Part shown: piece after piece, positions 18,657-26,950 of the stretch
Layout: each line of letters starts with the position of its first letter
How positions within the stretch are numbered: position 1 is the first letter of the stretch
Assembly: GCA_964392655.1 (NCBI GenBank)
Contig: CAYMQY010000001.1
Span: forward strand, 1-64,000
Origin: M3007 sp964392655
GTDB taxonomy: Bacteria > Bacteroidota > Bacteroidia > Chitinophagales > Saprospiraceae
DNA length: 64,000 bases
Reading direction: 5' to 3'
Notes under the pieces: generated by a model
What the model was told of the DNA's origin: nothing
Seen by the model: only the letters and a program-made list of their open reading frames with translations
Database searches by the model: none
Position numbers and translations under genes: made by a program

Positions 18657-18796
18657 AAATCCGGGGAGACGCCCACTTTGTTTATCTTTTTACGAACTAA
18701 TACTCAAATAGGCTAAACAATACGCACTGCACTACGTTGAAAGGCTGATTTATTTTGAAAGATTTTGCTTTTCACGCGTTCAACTTACCATTCACT

Positions 18797-19492
18797 ATGT
18801 TCGATTTTGCGCCTAACGGCCATGCTGTGTCTTACCCGGAACTTGACGATGAACTTGACATGCACATGTCCGATTCCAAAGATGTTCCTATGCACTCCCG
18901 GGCATTCGATCTGACCGACTCGGAGAAGGTAGCGCTCATTTCGGATCGCTTTGCAGAGATCATGGAAATTCTGGGGCTTGACCTGACCGACGACAGCCTG
19001 CGGGGCACACCCAAGCGCGTGGCCAAGATGTATGTGCAAGAGATTTTTCGGGGTTTGAACCCGGCCAACAAACCAGAGGCCACCGTTTTTGAAAACAAAT
19101 ACCGGTATCGCCGCCTCGTCATTGAGCGAAACATACCCCTTCAAAGCACTTGCGAGCACCACTTTCAACCGATTCTTGGCGTGGCGCATGTTGCATACAT
19201 CCCGACCGACAAGGTGGTCGGGTTGTCCAAGTTAAACCGCATTGTGGAATATTACGCGCGTCGGCCACAGGTCCAGGAACGGCTTACAGTTCAAATTGCC
19301 GACGAACTGAAGCGCACGCTCCATACCGACGACGTGGCAGTATACATTGATGCCAGCCACCTTTGCGTGCAGGCCCGTGGAGTGGAGCACCACGGCGCCA
19401 GCACCATCACGGCCGAGTATTCGGGGCGCTTCCTTAATGAGGAAACCAAACGGGAGTTCCTGCTTGCCGTGCATTCTAAAATGCCGAATTGA
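18797..19492 (+). CDS. folE: GTP cyclohydrolase I
   Basis: Converts GTP to 7,8-dihydroneopterin triphosphate, the first step of tetrahydrofolate synthesis; the enzyme is a cytoplasmic decamer with catalytic zinc. All family motifs are present: RGTPKRVAKMY, STCEHHFQPILGVAHVAYIP (zinc Cys and His), VGLSKLNRIVEYYARRPQVQ, and HLCVQARGVEHHGAST (second zinc Cys). The ATG at 18797 is used; an in-frame TTG 42 bases upstream adds residues without conservation. The N-terminal 45 residues before the fold are acidic and variable. 231 residues, usual for the family. Confidence 0.95.
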   Translation: MFDFAPNGHAVSYPELDDELDMHMSDSKDVPMHSRAFDLTDSEKVALISDRFAEIMEILGLDLTDDSLRGTPKRVAKMYVQEIFRGLNPANKPEATVFENKYRYRRLVIERNIPLQSTCEHHFQPILGVAHVAYIPTDKVVGLSKLNRIVEYYARRPQVQERLTVQIADELKRTLHTDDVAVYIDASHLCVQARGVEHHGASTITAEYSGRFLNEETKREFLLAVHSKMPN

Positions 19493-19604
19493 GTATCGGG
19501 TACCCCCTGTTTATTTGTTGTCTTTTTTGAAGCAACACTTTGGTTTTCATTCCATTGAATACACATTAAATTTTTTTCAATTTGTCCTGTTGGGTTGCAT
19601 ACCG

Positions 19605-19834
19605 GCTTGGGACAGGTGATCTTGTTGCCGTTTTTCAAGCTACTGCCAGCGAACAATACGGAACCATGAAGCCGGTGTAACTCCAAGATCGCGTTGTCTC
19701 CGACCGCAGGCTACACCTGTGTACCTGCCGGTTGGGGGCGGCGGCGAAAAAGAACAAACAGCAGGAAACCCCTTCGCCGGCCCCACCGGTAATTTTGGCT
19801 GCCCGCCGAGGACTCGTCCCGGCGGGCTTTTTTT
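19605..19834 (+). ncRNA. candidate structured non-coding RNA with strong terminator
   Basis: About 230 bases without a gene that fold well on the plus strand. GATCTTG (19618-19624) pairs with CAAGATC (19684-19690), extended outward by GGGACA with TGTCTC. A long near-perfect stem follows at 19728-19747 with 19773-19789, then the terminator at 19801-19834. Its 5' end is not defined; no full promoter box was found. The segment GGTGTAACTCC (19674-19684) looks like part of the cobalamin riboswitch core, and ACCTGCC occurs at 19723-19729, but the remaining conserved elements are not clear. It may be a free RNA or a leader controlling the secreted-protein cluster from 20103. Confidence 0.5.
19801..19834 (+). 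terminator. strong intrinsic terminator
   Basis: A perfect 8-bp GC stem, GCCCGCCG (19801-19808) with CGGCGGGC (19820-19827), is followed directly by T7. It acts on the plus strand only. Confidence 0.88.
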
Positions 19835-20102
19835 ATGGCTTGTAGTGCAATTACATGTCCTTTCCGAGGGTAAAATTTAAAAAAACAAGGCATTAAAAAA
19901 TTGATTTTCAGAAACTTGAGAATGTATTAAATTTCTTTCAATGTATCAAAAAACTTGTTTGGCTGAATCGGGAGCCTGCAAATTGGCTGAATAAATTGCA
20001 GCGCCGCAACCAACCAACCGCATGGGTACTTCCGGTATTTATCCCTGAAATGGCCGGGCAAAAGAAGCAGAGTAGGGGGTCACATTATTAAATTGTAACA
20101 AC
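19835..20102. other. AT-rich intergenic region before the secreted-protein cluster
   Basis: About 270 bases with no coding signal, markedly AT-rich from 19870 to 19960. It presumably holds the promoter of the gene at 20103, but no clear TAnnTTTG box was identified. Confidence 0.35.
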
Positions 20103-20750
20103 ATGAAATCCGTACCAGTAACTCGAAATCTCCTTTGTATTCCGACAAGGATATCAGCCCTTGCCGTGCTCCTGTTGATGCTCGTTTACGCCTCCTCCTG
20201 CCAAAAGGAACCTGAGTGTGTTCTGCAGGAGCAACAAGTCGTTCAAAGCCAAACTTTGATGCGTTCATCTGTGGAGATGGATCAGCAGGTAGTCCAACAC
20301 ATCCAATGGGTGATCAACAATGTGATTCCACTCATCGCCGATGAAACGGTTGCCGCTGCAATACAGGCAGGAAACACAAGTTCGTCGTTGGTTACAGCCC
20401 GATTGCAGGAACTTGGTTTTTCAAATTTTGAGCAGTTTGCCACAGCATTTAACAGCAGCAGCAGTGCCATTCAAGCCGCCATCCAGGCAGGCAACCTTAC
20501 ACAGGCACAGTTAATTCAGATTGCGCAAGGGCACACTTTCGATTTTAGTCAGGTTGGAGGGGGGGCTGGTACCCTGCCTTGTACAGAACAATTTGCACTC
20601 GAATTGTCCTTGATGCCCATTTCAGTGGCTACAGCTGCCAGTGGAGGCCCACTAGCAGCTGTAATCGCCGGGGCTGTGCATGTTACCGTGGCGTATCTCA
20701 ATTTCAAAAATTGCCTGCGTACCACATATCCGGGTGCAGATATTCCTTGA
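20103..20750 (+). CDS. hypothetical lipoprotein with PCTxQF...CLxTxYPGA C-terminal pattern
   Basis: A 215-residue lipoprotein (signal LLLMLVYASSC, Cys at about 33) of no known family. The middle is helical and rich in Gln, Ser and Ala (repeated AIQAGN at three places). The end has the pattern LPCTEQF, a small-residue hydrophobic stretch, then FKNCLRTTYPGADIP. The same ending recurs in the gene at 21663-22055, so the two share a short domain of about 55 residues framed by two cysteines. First gene of a four-gene plus-strand cluster that follows the candidate RNA at 19.6-19.83 kb. Confidence 0.7.
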   Translation: MKSVPVTRNLLCIPTRISALAVLLLMLVYASSCQKEPECVLQEQQVVQSQTLMRSSVEMDQQVVQHIQWVINNVIPLIADETVAAAIQAGNTSSSLVTARLQELGFSNFEQFATAFNSSSSAIQAAIQAGNLTQAQLIQIAQGHTFDFSQVGGGAGTLPCTEQFALELSLMPISVATAASGGPLAAVIAGAVHVTVAYLNFKNCLRTTYPGADIP

Positions 20751-20787
20751 TCCGTTCACATTATTTTTTCAAGAAATACTATTTTAT

Positions 20788-21258
20788 ATGAAAAACTTCG
20801 CTCTTTTGGCACTTTTCGCACTATTGTCACTGGCTTCCTGCAATAAGGACACCAGGATGACATCTGCCGAATTGGAAACGCTGCAAGCCAAACTGCAATC
20901 CGATCCGGAAGTCACAAAACTCAATGAGGCATTTTCGAAACATTGCCGGTTACTGGCAACATTCTCTCCGGAGGACTTAAAAGCACTCCAGACTACGGTT
21001 CGGTCCTGCGGCTTTTACACGTCCACTGCCTCAATTCCGGAATTGGAAAAATGCCTGGCTGGCAATCAATTACGGGAGCCATACATCGAGGCTGAAAAGT
21101 ACCTCCGGGAATACGAAACCGGTCTGGAATCTGTTCAGAAGCGATACTCCGAGTTGAATCGGTTCAGTATCAAGGAGCGCCGGCTACTGATCACGCGGCC
21201 GGATCAGGATTTACCAGATCACATTCTATCCGATTTTCAATCACGTAAAAAGAGTTAG
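20788..21258 (+). CDS. hypothetical lipoprotein
   Basis: A 156-residue lipoprotein (MKNFALLALFALLSLASC) of unknown family. The mature part is charged, helical and contains three further cysteines (HCRLL, SCGF, KCLAG). The ATG at 20788 directly begins the signal. It starts 37 bases after the preceding gene and ends two bases before the next ATG, so it is co-transcribed with both. Function unknown. Confidence 0.7.
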   Translation: MKNFALLALFALLSLASCNKDTRMTSAELETLQAKLQSDPEVTKLNEAFSKHCRLLATFSPEDLKALQTTVRSCGFYTSTASIPELEKCLAGNQLREPYIEAEKYLREYETGLESVQKRYSELNRFSIKERRLLITRPDQDLPDHILSDFQSRKKS

Positions 21259-21260
21259 CT

Positions 21261-21536
21261 ATGAAAAAGAATATACAGGCATTCGCAATTATCACTTTTC
21301 TCGGGGTCTCCCTGCGCGTTTTTGCGACAGCGCCCTGCCATACTGCATTTGCGGTTGATATGGCATTTGTTGCCCAGGAATATGCGGAAGACCTCGCCGG
21401 TTGCGCCGAGATGGTGGTCATGACAGGCCCATGCAAAGACGAGGCCGCATTAAAATATGCCTACAATACCAATATCGCCCTCAACGACTGGAGCAAGTGC
21501 TGCTGCACATACGGCTTGACTTGCTGCGGTGGTTAA
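21261..21536 (+). CDS. small cysteine-rich secreted protein
   Basis: A 91-residue protein with a signal peptide (MKKNIQAFAIITFLGVSLRV, ending FATA). The mature product of about 68 residues has eight cysteines, six of them in the last third (GPCKD, SKCCCTYGLTCCGG), and ends in Gly-Gly. Its start, APCHTAFAVDMAFVA, recalls the PCTxQF segment of the neighbouring proteins. The ATG is two bases after the previous stop. It could be a disulfide-rich effector or peptide, but no family is recognised. Confidence 0.65.
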   Translation: MKKNIQAFAIITFLGVSLRVFATAPCHTAFAVDMAFVAQEYAEDLAGCAEMVVMTGPCKDEAALKYAYNTNIALNDWSKCCCTYGLTCCGG

Positions 21537-21563
21537 CAATCGGCATACCGTACGCGCATATCC

Positions 21564-21597
21564 CCTCCCGGCCGGCAGCGGTCGGTCGGGAGGTTTT
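21564..21597 (+). terminator. possible intrinsic terminator inside the cluster
   Basis: CCTCCCG (21564-21570) pairs with CGGGAGG (21587-21593), followed by T4. The short T-tract suggests partial termination between the Cys-rich gene and the next one. Confidence 0.5.
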
Positions 21598-21662
21598 CCC
21601 CTCTGAGTGATACCCAAAAACCAACCTCCTGCTGCACGCATTCAAATCAAATTTATACAGGC

Positions 21663-22055
21663 ATGAAACATTCAATATCACCAATCCGCTACTCAGCGGC
21701 GATTGCCCGCTCCCTATCCACCCAACTTGGCCTGCATGCCGGTGCGTTTTTCCTGCTGCTTTCAGGCGCATGTTTCGGATCTACGGCGCCGTCGGGGTAC
21801 ATGTATTCCGGGCCCGAAACACCTTCAGTTCAAATCTGCCACACCACCACACCCGACAACACTACCCGGCTTCCGTGTACCGATCAGTTTGTTTCAGATT
21901 TAGCCGAGGTGAATTGGTGTGCCGGAGTAGAGGCAGAAACCGTATGGGGAGCTGCATTTGCCGTAGCCCTTCCGGTATTTACCGCTTACAAGCGCTACAA
22001 GGATTGCCTAAAAACAGCCTATCCGGGCGCAGAAAATGCCCCCGGTGAATCTTAG
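21663..22055 (+). CDS. hypothetical secreted protein with PCTxQF...CLxTxYPGA pattern
   Basis: A 130-residue protein with an N-terminal hydrophobic signal (LHAGAFFLLLSGACFGSTA). The end carries LPCTDQFVSDL and YKRYKDCLKTAYPGAENA, matching the C-terminal pattern of the lipoprotein at 20103-20750. Start ATG at 21663; no family recognised. It is convergent with kdsD, leaving 17 bases between the stops. Confidence 0.68.
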   Translation: MKHSISPIRYSAAIARSLSTQLGLHAGAFFLLLSGACFGSTAPSGYMYSGPETPSVQICHTTTPDNTTRLPCTDQFVSDLAEVNWCAGVEAETVWGAAFAVALPVFTAYKRYKDCLKTAYPGAENAPGES

Positions 22056-22072
22056 GAAAAGATGGGTATCTG

Positions 22073-23053
22073 TCACAACAAACCTTCCCGAACCAGATCG
22101 TGCAGATGCACAATGCCGATGTAACGGCCGGCATCCAGAACCAGTAATTGTGTGATGGAATGTTGGCGCATCATTGCGAGCGCATGTACCGCCAGCGCAT
22201 CCGGCGCAATGGATTTCGGGGTAACCGACATGATCTCCCGGGCAGTGACATGGGTGAAATCCGTGGGTTTGGCAAGCATACGTCGCAAGTCGCCATCGGT
22301 AATTACGCCTGCAAGCGCGCCGGTTTCATCAAGCACTGCGGTAGCGCCGAGCCGTTTGGACGATATTTCCAGAATGACTTCCCGCAAGGTAGCATCCGGG
22401 GATACGGCAGGCGGCTCATGCAATGCGCACAACTCATGTACCCGGAGGTACAACTGTTTTCCCAAGGCCCCTCCCGGGTGGAATTTGGCAAAATCCGATG
22501 GAGAAAATCCCCGCAGCGTAACCAAAGCCATGGCAAGGGCATCCCCCAAAGCCATTTGTGCGGTTGTACTGACGGTAGGGGCAAGATTGTTGGGGTCTGC
22601 CTCGTGTAACACAGGCGTCCAGAGGACAAAATCGGCTTGTCGGGCCAGCGTGCTGTCGCGGTTGGCGGTTATAGCAATAAGGCGGTTACCAAAGTTTTTC
22701 ACCAATGGTATCAGCACCTTGATTTCGGGGGTCTCGCCGCTTTTGGACAAACAGATCACGACATCGCCCGGCTGAACCATGCCGAGATCGCCATGTATGG
22801 CGTCGGCGGCGTGCAGGAAAAGTGCGGGCTGACCTGTGGAGTTAAGTGTGGCTGTTATTTTTTGAGCCACAATTGCACTTTTCCCGATTCCTGTGAGAAT
22901 GACCCGTCCTGTTGCACGGTGTATCGCATCCAGACAATCCGGAAAGTCCGGGGTATCGGTCAGGCTGTCGGCAAGTGCAAACAACGCCTCCGCTTCAGTG
23001 CGAATGGTGCGTTGCGCGGTCAGTACCGTCAGGTTTTGTTTGCTTTCTTCCAA
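22073..23053 (-). CDS. kdsD: arabinose-5-phosphate isomerase (KpsF/GutQ family)
   Basis: Interconverts ribulose-5-phosphate and arabinose-5-phosphate, feeding KDO synthesis for lipopolysaccharide. 326 residues: an SIS domain at about 40-175 (GRVILTGIGKSAIVAQKITA, FLHAADAIHGDLGM, ICLSKSGETPE) and two CBS domains at about 205-326. The conserved FHPGGALGKQL segment links them. No ATG exists in a sensible place; the TTG at 23053 starts the frame, 20 bases after a perfect TACTTTTG box. Confidence 0.92.
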   Translation of the reverse strand: MEESKQNLTVLTAQRTIRTEAEALFALADSLTDTPDFPDCLDAIHRATGRVILTGIGKSAIVAQKITATLNSTGQPALFLHAADAIHGDLGMVQPGDVVICLSKSGETPEIKVLIPLVKNFGNRLIAITANRDSTLARQADFVLWTPVLHEADPNNLAPTVSTTAQMALGDALAMALVTLRGFSPSDFAKFHPGGALGKQLYLRVHELCALHEPPAVSPDATLREVILEISSKRLGATAVLDETGALAGVITDGDLRRMLAKPTDFTHVTAREIMSVTPKSIAPDALAVHALAMMRQHSITQLLVLDAGRYIGIVHLHDLVREGLL

Positions 23054-23073
23054 GTTGATTCAATCTTGCCGGG

Positions 23074-23081
23074 CAAAAGTA
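23074..23081 (-). promoter_or_regulatory. -7 promoter box of kdsD
   Basis: The minus strand reads TACTTTTG, a full match to TAnnTTTG, 20 bases before the TTG start. Transcription would begin near 23067 and give a very short leader. Confidence 0.55.
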
Positions 23082-23110
23082 ACACCGCCAACCCAAAGGG
23101 CCGGCGGTGT
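23082..23110 (-). terminator. hairpin between the Omp28-like gene and kdsD
   Basis: ACACCGCC (23082-23089) pairs with GGCGGTGT (23103-23110). On the minus strand it is followed by TACTTTTG, which is also the kdsD promoter box, so it would end the upstream gene just where the next begins. The T-tract is weak. Confidence 0.45.
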
Positions 23111-23159
23111 GGCAATTCTTTTCCTCTAAGCAGGCTGATCAAGCGTGCGCATTACCTGG

Positions 23160-24170
23160 TTAGTGCTTCACAAATTTCCCGGTGTAAAGCCTGTTTTTAC
23201 CGGTTACTCTTACCCAATAAATGCCCGGTGCAAGCCTGCTGACAGGCATACGCAGAATCTGGTCGGTCTTGATGGAATAATCTGTTTGCACCAGTTGTCC
23301 TTCAACCGAAAAAATCTCAACCTGAAGCACTTCTTCGTCGGGGAGTAGAATTGAAGCCTCCTCGGTCACCGGGTTTGGCCGAATAAGAACCGGTTGAATT
23401 GTAGAAATTTCATTTGTGCCGGTAAAAATCGGATCAAACCGAGTGCCCGTGTTCAATACTGCTCCCGTTTGAGCATGCTGCACAAACGCCAGCACATAAA
23501 GCGAATCGTAATTGGACGTCCAGCCATTCGGCTGAGTATGCGTGTAGGAAAAATTATACGTTGCCGAGGCTCCTTTTGCCGGAAGTGTGATGGGGTCCCC
23601 GTTTATGTCGGTCAACATAGCTCGAAAAACATCATAGTGTTTTGGCTCTCCATTTGGGGAAGCATAGTTTACGGTACTTTCGGCTACTGCGACAAACAAT
23701 TTATGCGGGCCGGCCGGCGGGTCGCCTACCATGCGTACTGTGACGGAAGTCGTTTGGTTGGGCGCCGTCCCGCCCTCCTGAACTTCGATAGCAATCGGAC
23801 TTTCCTGACCAAATGCCGCCTGAAGTGTAGCAGCCGGCAAGAGTGGCGTGCTCACCGGAACCAGACTGCCGTTCAGGGCTACACGAGGGGTACCATTTAC
23901 TCCGTAAGCCGAAGTACGTGTATTGTTTTGGGTTGGGTTGGCCAGGTAAATCTTGCAATCGCTGTACGGTACGGACGGGTGGATCGAAAGGTGCCGCACA
24001 TCATTGGGGTATTGATCAATCAAGGCATAAAAAGCCGGATTCTTGCTTGCACAAATGCCACAACGCGAATTGGTAAAATGTTCCAGCAAGACATAACGCT
24101 TGGGCAATGACTGGGCGCCGAGTGTAAAGCAGGTTAAGAGTAATGTAAAAAAACCGACGTGTTTCTTCAT
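23160..24170 (-). CDS. Omp28-like thioredoxin-fold protein with T9SS sorting domain
   Basis: A 336-residue secreted protein. After the signal peptide (MKKHVGFFTLLLTCFTLGA) comes a thioredoxin-like Omp28-type domain with an RCGIC active-site motif (LLEHFTNSRCGICASKNPAF) and the cis-Pro loop VNGTPRVALNG. The last 75 residues are a type A sorting domain (PVLIRPNPVTEEASILL, APGIYWVRVTGKN, TGKFVKH). It is likely a surface or secreted redox or adhesion protein; Omp28 homologues have no settled function. Confidence 0.85.
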   Translation of the reverse strand: MKKHVGFFTLLLTCFTLGAQSLPKRYVLLEHFTNSRCGICASKNPAFYALIDQYPNDVRHLSIHPSVPYSDCKIYLANPTQNNTRTSAYGVNGTPRVALNGSLVPVSTPLLPAATLQAAFGQESPIAIEVQEGGTAPNQTTSVTVRMVGDPPAGPHKLFVAVAESTVNYASPNGEPKHYDVFRAMLTDINGDPITLPAKGASATYNFSYTHTQPNGWTSNYDSLYVLAFVQHAQTGAVLNTGTRFDPIFTGTNEISTIQPVLIRPNPVTEEASILLPDEEVLQVEIFSVEGQLVQTDYSIKTDQILRMPVSRLAPGIYWVRVTGKNRLYTGKFVKH

Positions 24171-24356
24171 GATGATTATGACTTGACGTGAAAAAGGTTT
24201 GCAAATTTATTTCAGGAAACACACCAGGTAACTACAAGTTCTGCTTTTCACTGTCAAATGTCAGGAACGAAACAAACTGCTGCCACGGGATCAGGCAACA
24301 GCGAAAAACTTAACAATAAATTCATATTGGCCTCAATACAGCATACGATTGCAGCG

Positions 24357-24364
24357 TACTTTTG
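24357..24364 (+). promoter_or_regulatory. -7 promoter box of the phosphate transporter gene
   Basis: TACTTTTG, a full match to TAnnTTTG, 74 bases upstream of the ATG at 24438. No TTG lies at the usual -33 distance. Confidence 0.5.
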
Positions 24365-24437
24365 CGCCACTTTGAGTTGCTTGCTTTTTGAGGTTTATTT
24401 CACCCCAAATGGCAAATAAAAACTTGGGTTCAACCAC

Positions 24438-25823
24438 ATGATCTTTGGTTTTATTGCCGATTTGCCGGCACATGCGTCGCTCCTTTTAGTTTTGTGTCTG
24501 GTCGCTGTTTGCATATTTGAGGCAATCAACGGGTTTCACGATACCGCGAATGCCGTAGCAACGGTCATTTACACCAATACCCTGAAACCAACTTTTGCCG
24601 TGATATGGTCCGGCTTCTGGAATTTTCTGGGCGTCCTGCTTGGAGGCATTGCCGTCGCTATGGGTGTGGTCAAACTGATCCCATTAAATGACCTCATCCT
24701 GCAACCATTAGGCGAAAACATCTCCCTTGTTCTGGCAATCCTGCTTGCCTCGATCAGTTGGAACCTCGGCACCTGGTACTACGGTATTCCCTGCTCCAGC
24801 TCCCATACCCTGATCGGTTCCTTGCTCGGAGCCGGATTCGCGTTTTGGTCGGTACACGAAGGCGCCGGTCCAAACTGGGGGAAAGCAGGGGAAATCGGGC
24901 TTTCACTTTTGGTTTCACCACTTTTTGGATTCAGCATGGCAATTCTGCTGATGTATGTGTTGCGACTGACTGTTCAAAAGCGAAAAGCCATTTTCAATGA
25001 ACCCAAACCGGATAAAGCTCCTCCGGGGTGGATTCGTGCCATTCTGGTTACAACCTGCACGCTGGTCAGTTTTTTCCACGGATCCAATGACGGGCAAAAA
25101 GGAGTCGGCCTGATACTGGTGGTGCTCATGGCTTTCATGCCCCTGCACTATGCTATGAACCCGAATACGCCTGCATCGGAGTTCAAAAATGCAGCCCGGA
25201 AAATAGAATGGTACCTCAACAGCATTCAGAATACCGACTATGCCGATCACCTTCGCGCATTGTCCAACCAGGCCGGGCGCGTCGCAATCGCTTTGGACAG
25301 CATGAAAGCCGACAATAAAGCACAACTGTTCGCCGTGCGGAAAAATATCCAGTCCCTTGTCAAAAATCTGGAAACCGACTTGAAAATCGGTTTGATTCCA
25401 AAATCCAAAACAGCAGAAATCAAACACGAACTAAAAACCCTGCGTACTTCCTACGAATTCGCGCCTTTGTGGGCAATAGTGCTCATCTCCTTGTGCCTTG
25501 GTATTGGCACCATGATCGGTTGGAAACGAATCGTGGTCACGATCGGCGAAAAAATCGGAAAAACCCACTTATCGTATGCCCAGGGTGCGAGCGCAGAATT
25601 GTGCGCGGCAGCCACAATTGGTGTGAGCACGGCTTTTGCACTCCCGGTCAGTACAACGCACGTACTGTCGTCGGGCATTGCAGGTACCATGGTCGCTTCG
25701 GGCGGGGTATCCAACCTGCAAAAAAAGACCATCAAAAACATTGCTTTGGCCTGGATACTGACACTGCCGGTCACCTTCTTCTTGTCGGCAATTCTGTTCT
25801 ATTTCCTGCGTGTTGTCTTTTAA
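24438..25823 (+). CDS. pit: inorganic phosphate transporter, PiT family
   Basis: A 461-residue inner-membrane carrier taking up phosphate, usually as metal-phosphate with protons or sodium. Both family signatures are present in inverted-repeat halves: GFHDTANAVATVIYT near 33 and FFHGSNDGQKGVG near 215, with CSSSHTLIGSLLGA and PVSTTHVLSSGIAGTM. A soluble insert of about 110 residues (roughly 240-345, charged and helical) separates the halves; such an insert is common in Bacteroidota members. It is convergent with the AI-2E family gene, with 7 bases between the stops. Confidence 0.93.
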   Translation: MIFGFIADLPAHASLLLVLCLVAVCIFEAINGFHDTANAVATVIYTNTLKPTFAVIWSGFWNFLGVLLGGIAVAMGVVKLIPLNDLILQPLGENISLVLAILLASISWNLGTWYYGIPCSSSHTLIGSLLGAGFAFWSVHEGAGPNWGKAGEIGLSLLVSPLFGFSMAILLMYVLRLTVQKRKAIFNEPKPDKAPPGWIRAILVTTCTLVSFFHGSNDGQKGVGLILVVLMAFMPLHYAMNPNTPASEFKNAARKIEWYLNSIQNTDYADHLRALSNQAGRVAIALDSMKADNKAQLFAVRKNIQSLVKNLETDLKIGLIPKSKTAEIKHELKTLRTSYEFAPLWAIVLISLCLGIGTMIGWKRIVVTIGEKIGKTHLSYAQGASAELCAAATIGVSTAFALPVSTTHVLSSGIAGTMVASGGVSNLQKKTIKNIALAWILTLPVTFFLSAILFYFLRVVF

Positions 25824-25830
25824 TAATTTG

Positions 25831-26931
25831 TCAGGTTTTTTCTTCTTCCAGATGTCTTGTCCAGCGCTGGACTAATCTGAACTCACTAAAAAATACCCGG
25901 GCAATCACACGCAAAACGGTGTAGACCGGAATACCTACCACCATACCTATTACCCCTCCCAGTTTGGCAGCAACAAGTGTTACAATAAAAATTTCCAGGG
26001 GGTGCGCTTTGATACTGGCGGACGTGATGTAAGGCCCCACCAGATTGTTGTCAATTGCTTGGGTGAGCATAAATGCTCCCACCACCTTCAGTAACTGAGG
26101 AATCAACATCGCAAAATCCGCCTCAATGTAATACGACAAGGTGAAAAAGGAACCCAGTGCGATCCCCATGATTGGCCCCACGTAGGGGACAATGTTGAAC
26201 AGTCCTCCCATCACACCGATTAAAAGCGCATTCGGCACGCCGAGCAGCCACAAGGCCAGCGACGCAATCCCCATGAACGCCATTGTCTGGAGCGCCAGAC
26301 CACGAAAATACCGGGTCAGCATGGCGCCCGATTCCTCCACCGCATGCAGCAGTTTCTCCTCCATTTCGGCAGGCACCAAGGCATGCAGGATACCGATGGA
26401 GAGCTTGTCGTCTTTCAGAAAAAAGAAAAGGATGAACGATACGGATGCGAACGCCACGGCCACGTTGCCGGCGGTAGCCAGAAATCCGCCCACGAAATCG
26501 CCCAACATGGTTGGTTTGAACCATCCGCTCAGTAGTTCCTGAGTGCGTTTTCCCAAGGATTGCTCCGGCTCCAGCAAGCCAATTTCATGCAGTTGCGCAT
26601 CCCAGTACGCAAAAGGCCCTTTGAGTTTTTCGCCTAATGCCGTGTAATCAACACCGGCAAGATGCTGCACCTGGGCCATGATCGTCGGCACAAACAACAG
26701 CAACAGCCCGGCAATGATGAGGTAGAAACTGAGCATGGCGAGCAAGGTTGCGCTCACCGGCCCCATCTGCCAACTCCGAAATCGGACATTTTGCTGGAAA
26801 AAATCCTTGATCGGTCGCCCCAACATGGCCAGCACCCCGGCAATGAGCAGGTAGGCTACGATATCGGAAAAGTAGTAGGCCACAGCCAGAACGGCCGCAG
26901 CCCCGAGAATCCAGAGCAGGTTGTTTCGCAC
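25831..26931 (-). CDS. AI-2E family transporter
   Basis: A 366-residue inner-membrane protein of the AI-2E exporter-like family (YdiK/TqsA/PerM). About eight helices are visible, with the typical central amphipathic region and the conserved C-terminal part (NIVPYVGPIMGIALGSFF, NNLVGPYITSASIKAHPLEI, LGGVIGMVVGIPVYTVLRVI). The start is GTG at 26931, 19 bases after the superoxide dismutase stop, so the two form an operon. Substrate unknown. Confidence 0.9.
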   Translation of the reverse strand: MRNNLLWILGAAAVLAVAYYFSDIVAYLLIAGVLAMLGRPIKDFFQQNVRFRSWQMGPVSATLLAMLSFYLIIAGLLLLFVPTIMAQVQHLAGVDYTALGEKLKGPFAYWDAQLHEIGLLEPEQSLGKRTQELLSGWFKPTMLGDFVGGFLATAGNVAVAFASVSFILFFFLKDDKLSIGILHALVPAEMEEKLLHAVEESGAMLTRYFRGLALQTMAFMGIASLALWLLGVPNALLIGVMGGLFNIVPYVGPIMGIALGSFFTLSYYIEADFAMLIPQLLKVVGAFMLTQAIDNNLVGPYITSASIKAHPLEIFIVTLVAAKLGGVIGMVVGIPVYTVLRVIARVFFSEFRLVQRWTRHLEEEKT

Positions 26932-26950
26932 GATTGGAACTTGTTGTTAG

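Noticed and set aside
19674..19729. Firm cobalamin riboswitch call
   Set aside because: Only fragments of the conserved core are present and the spacing between them is too short; recorded as an RNA candidate instead.
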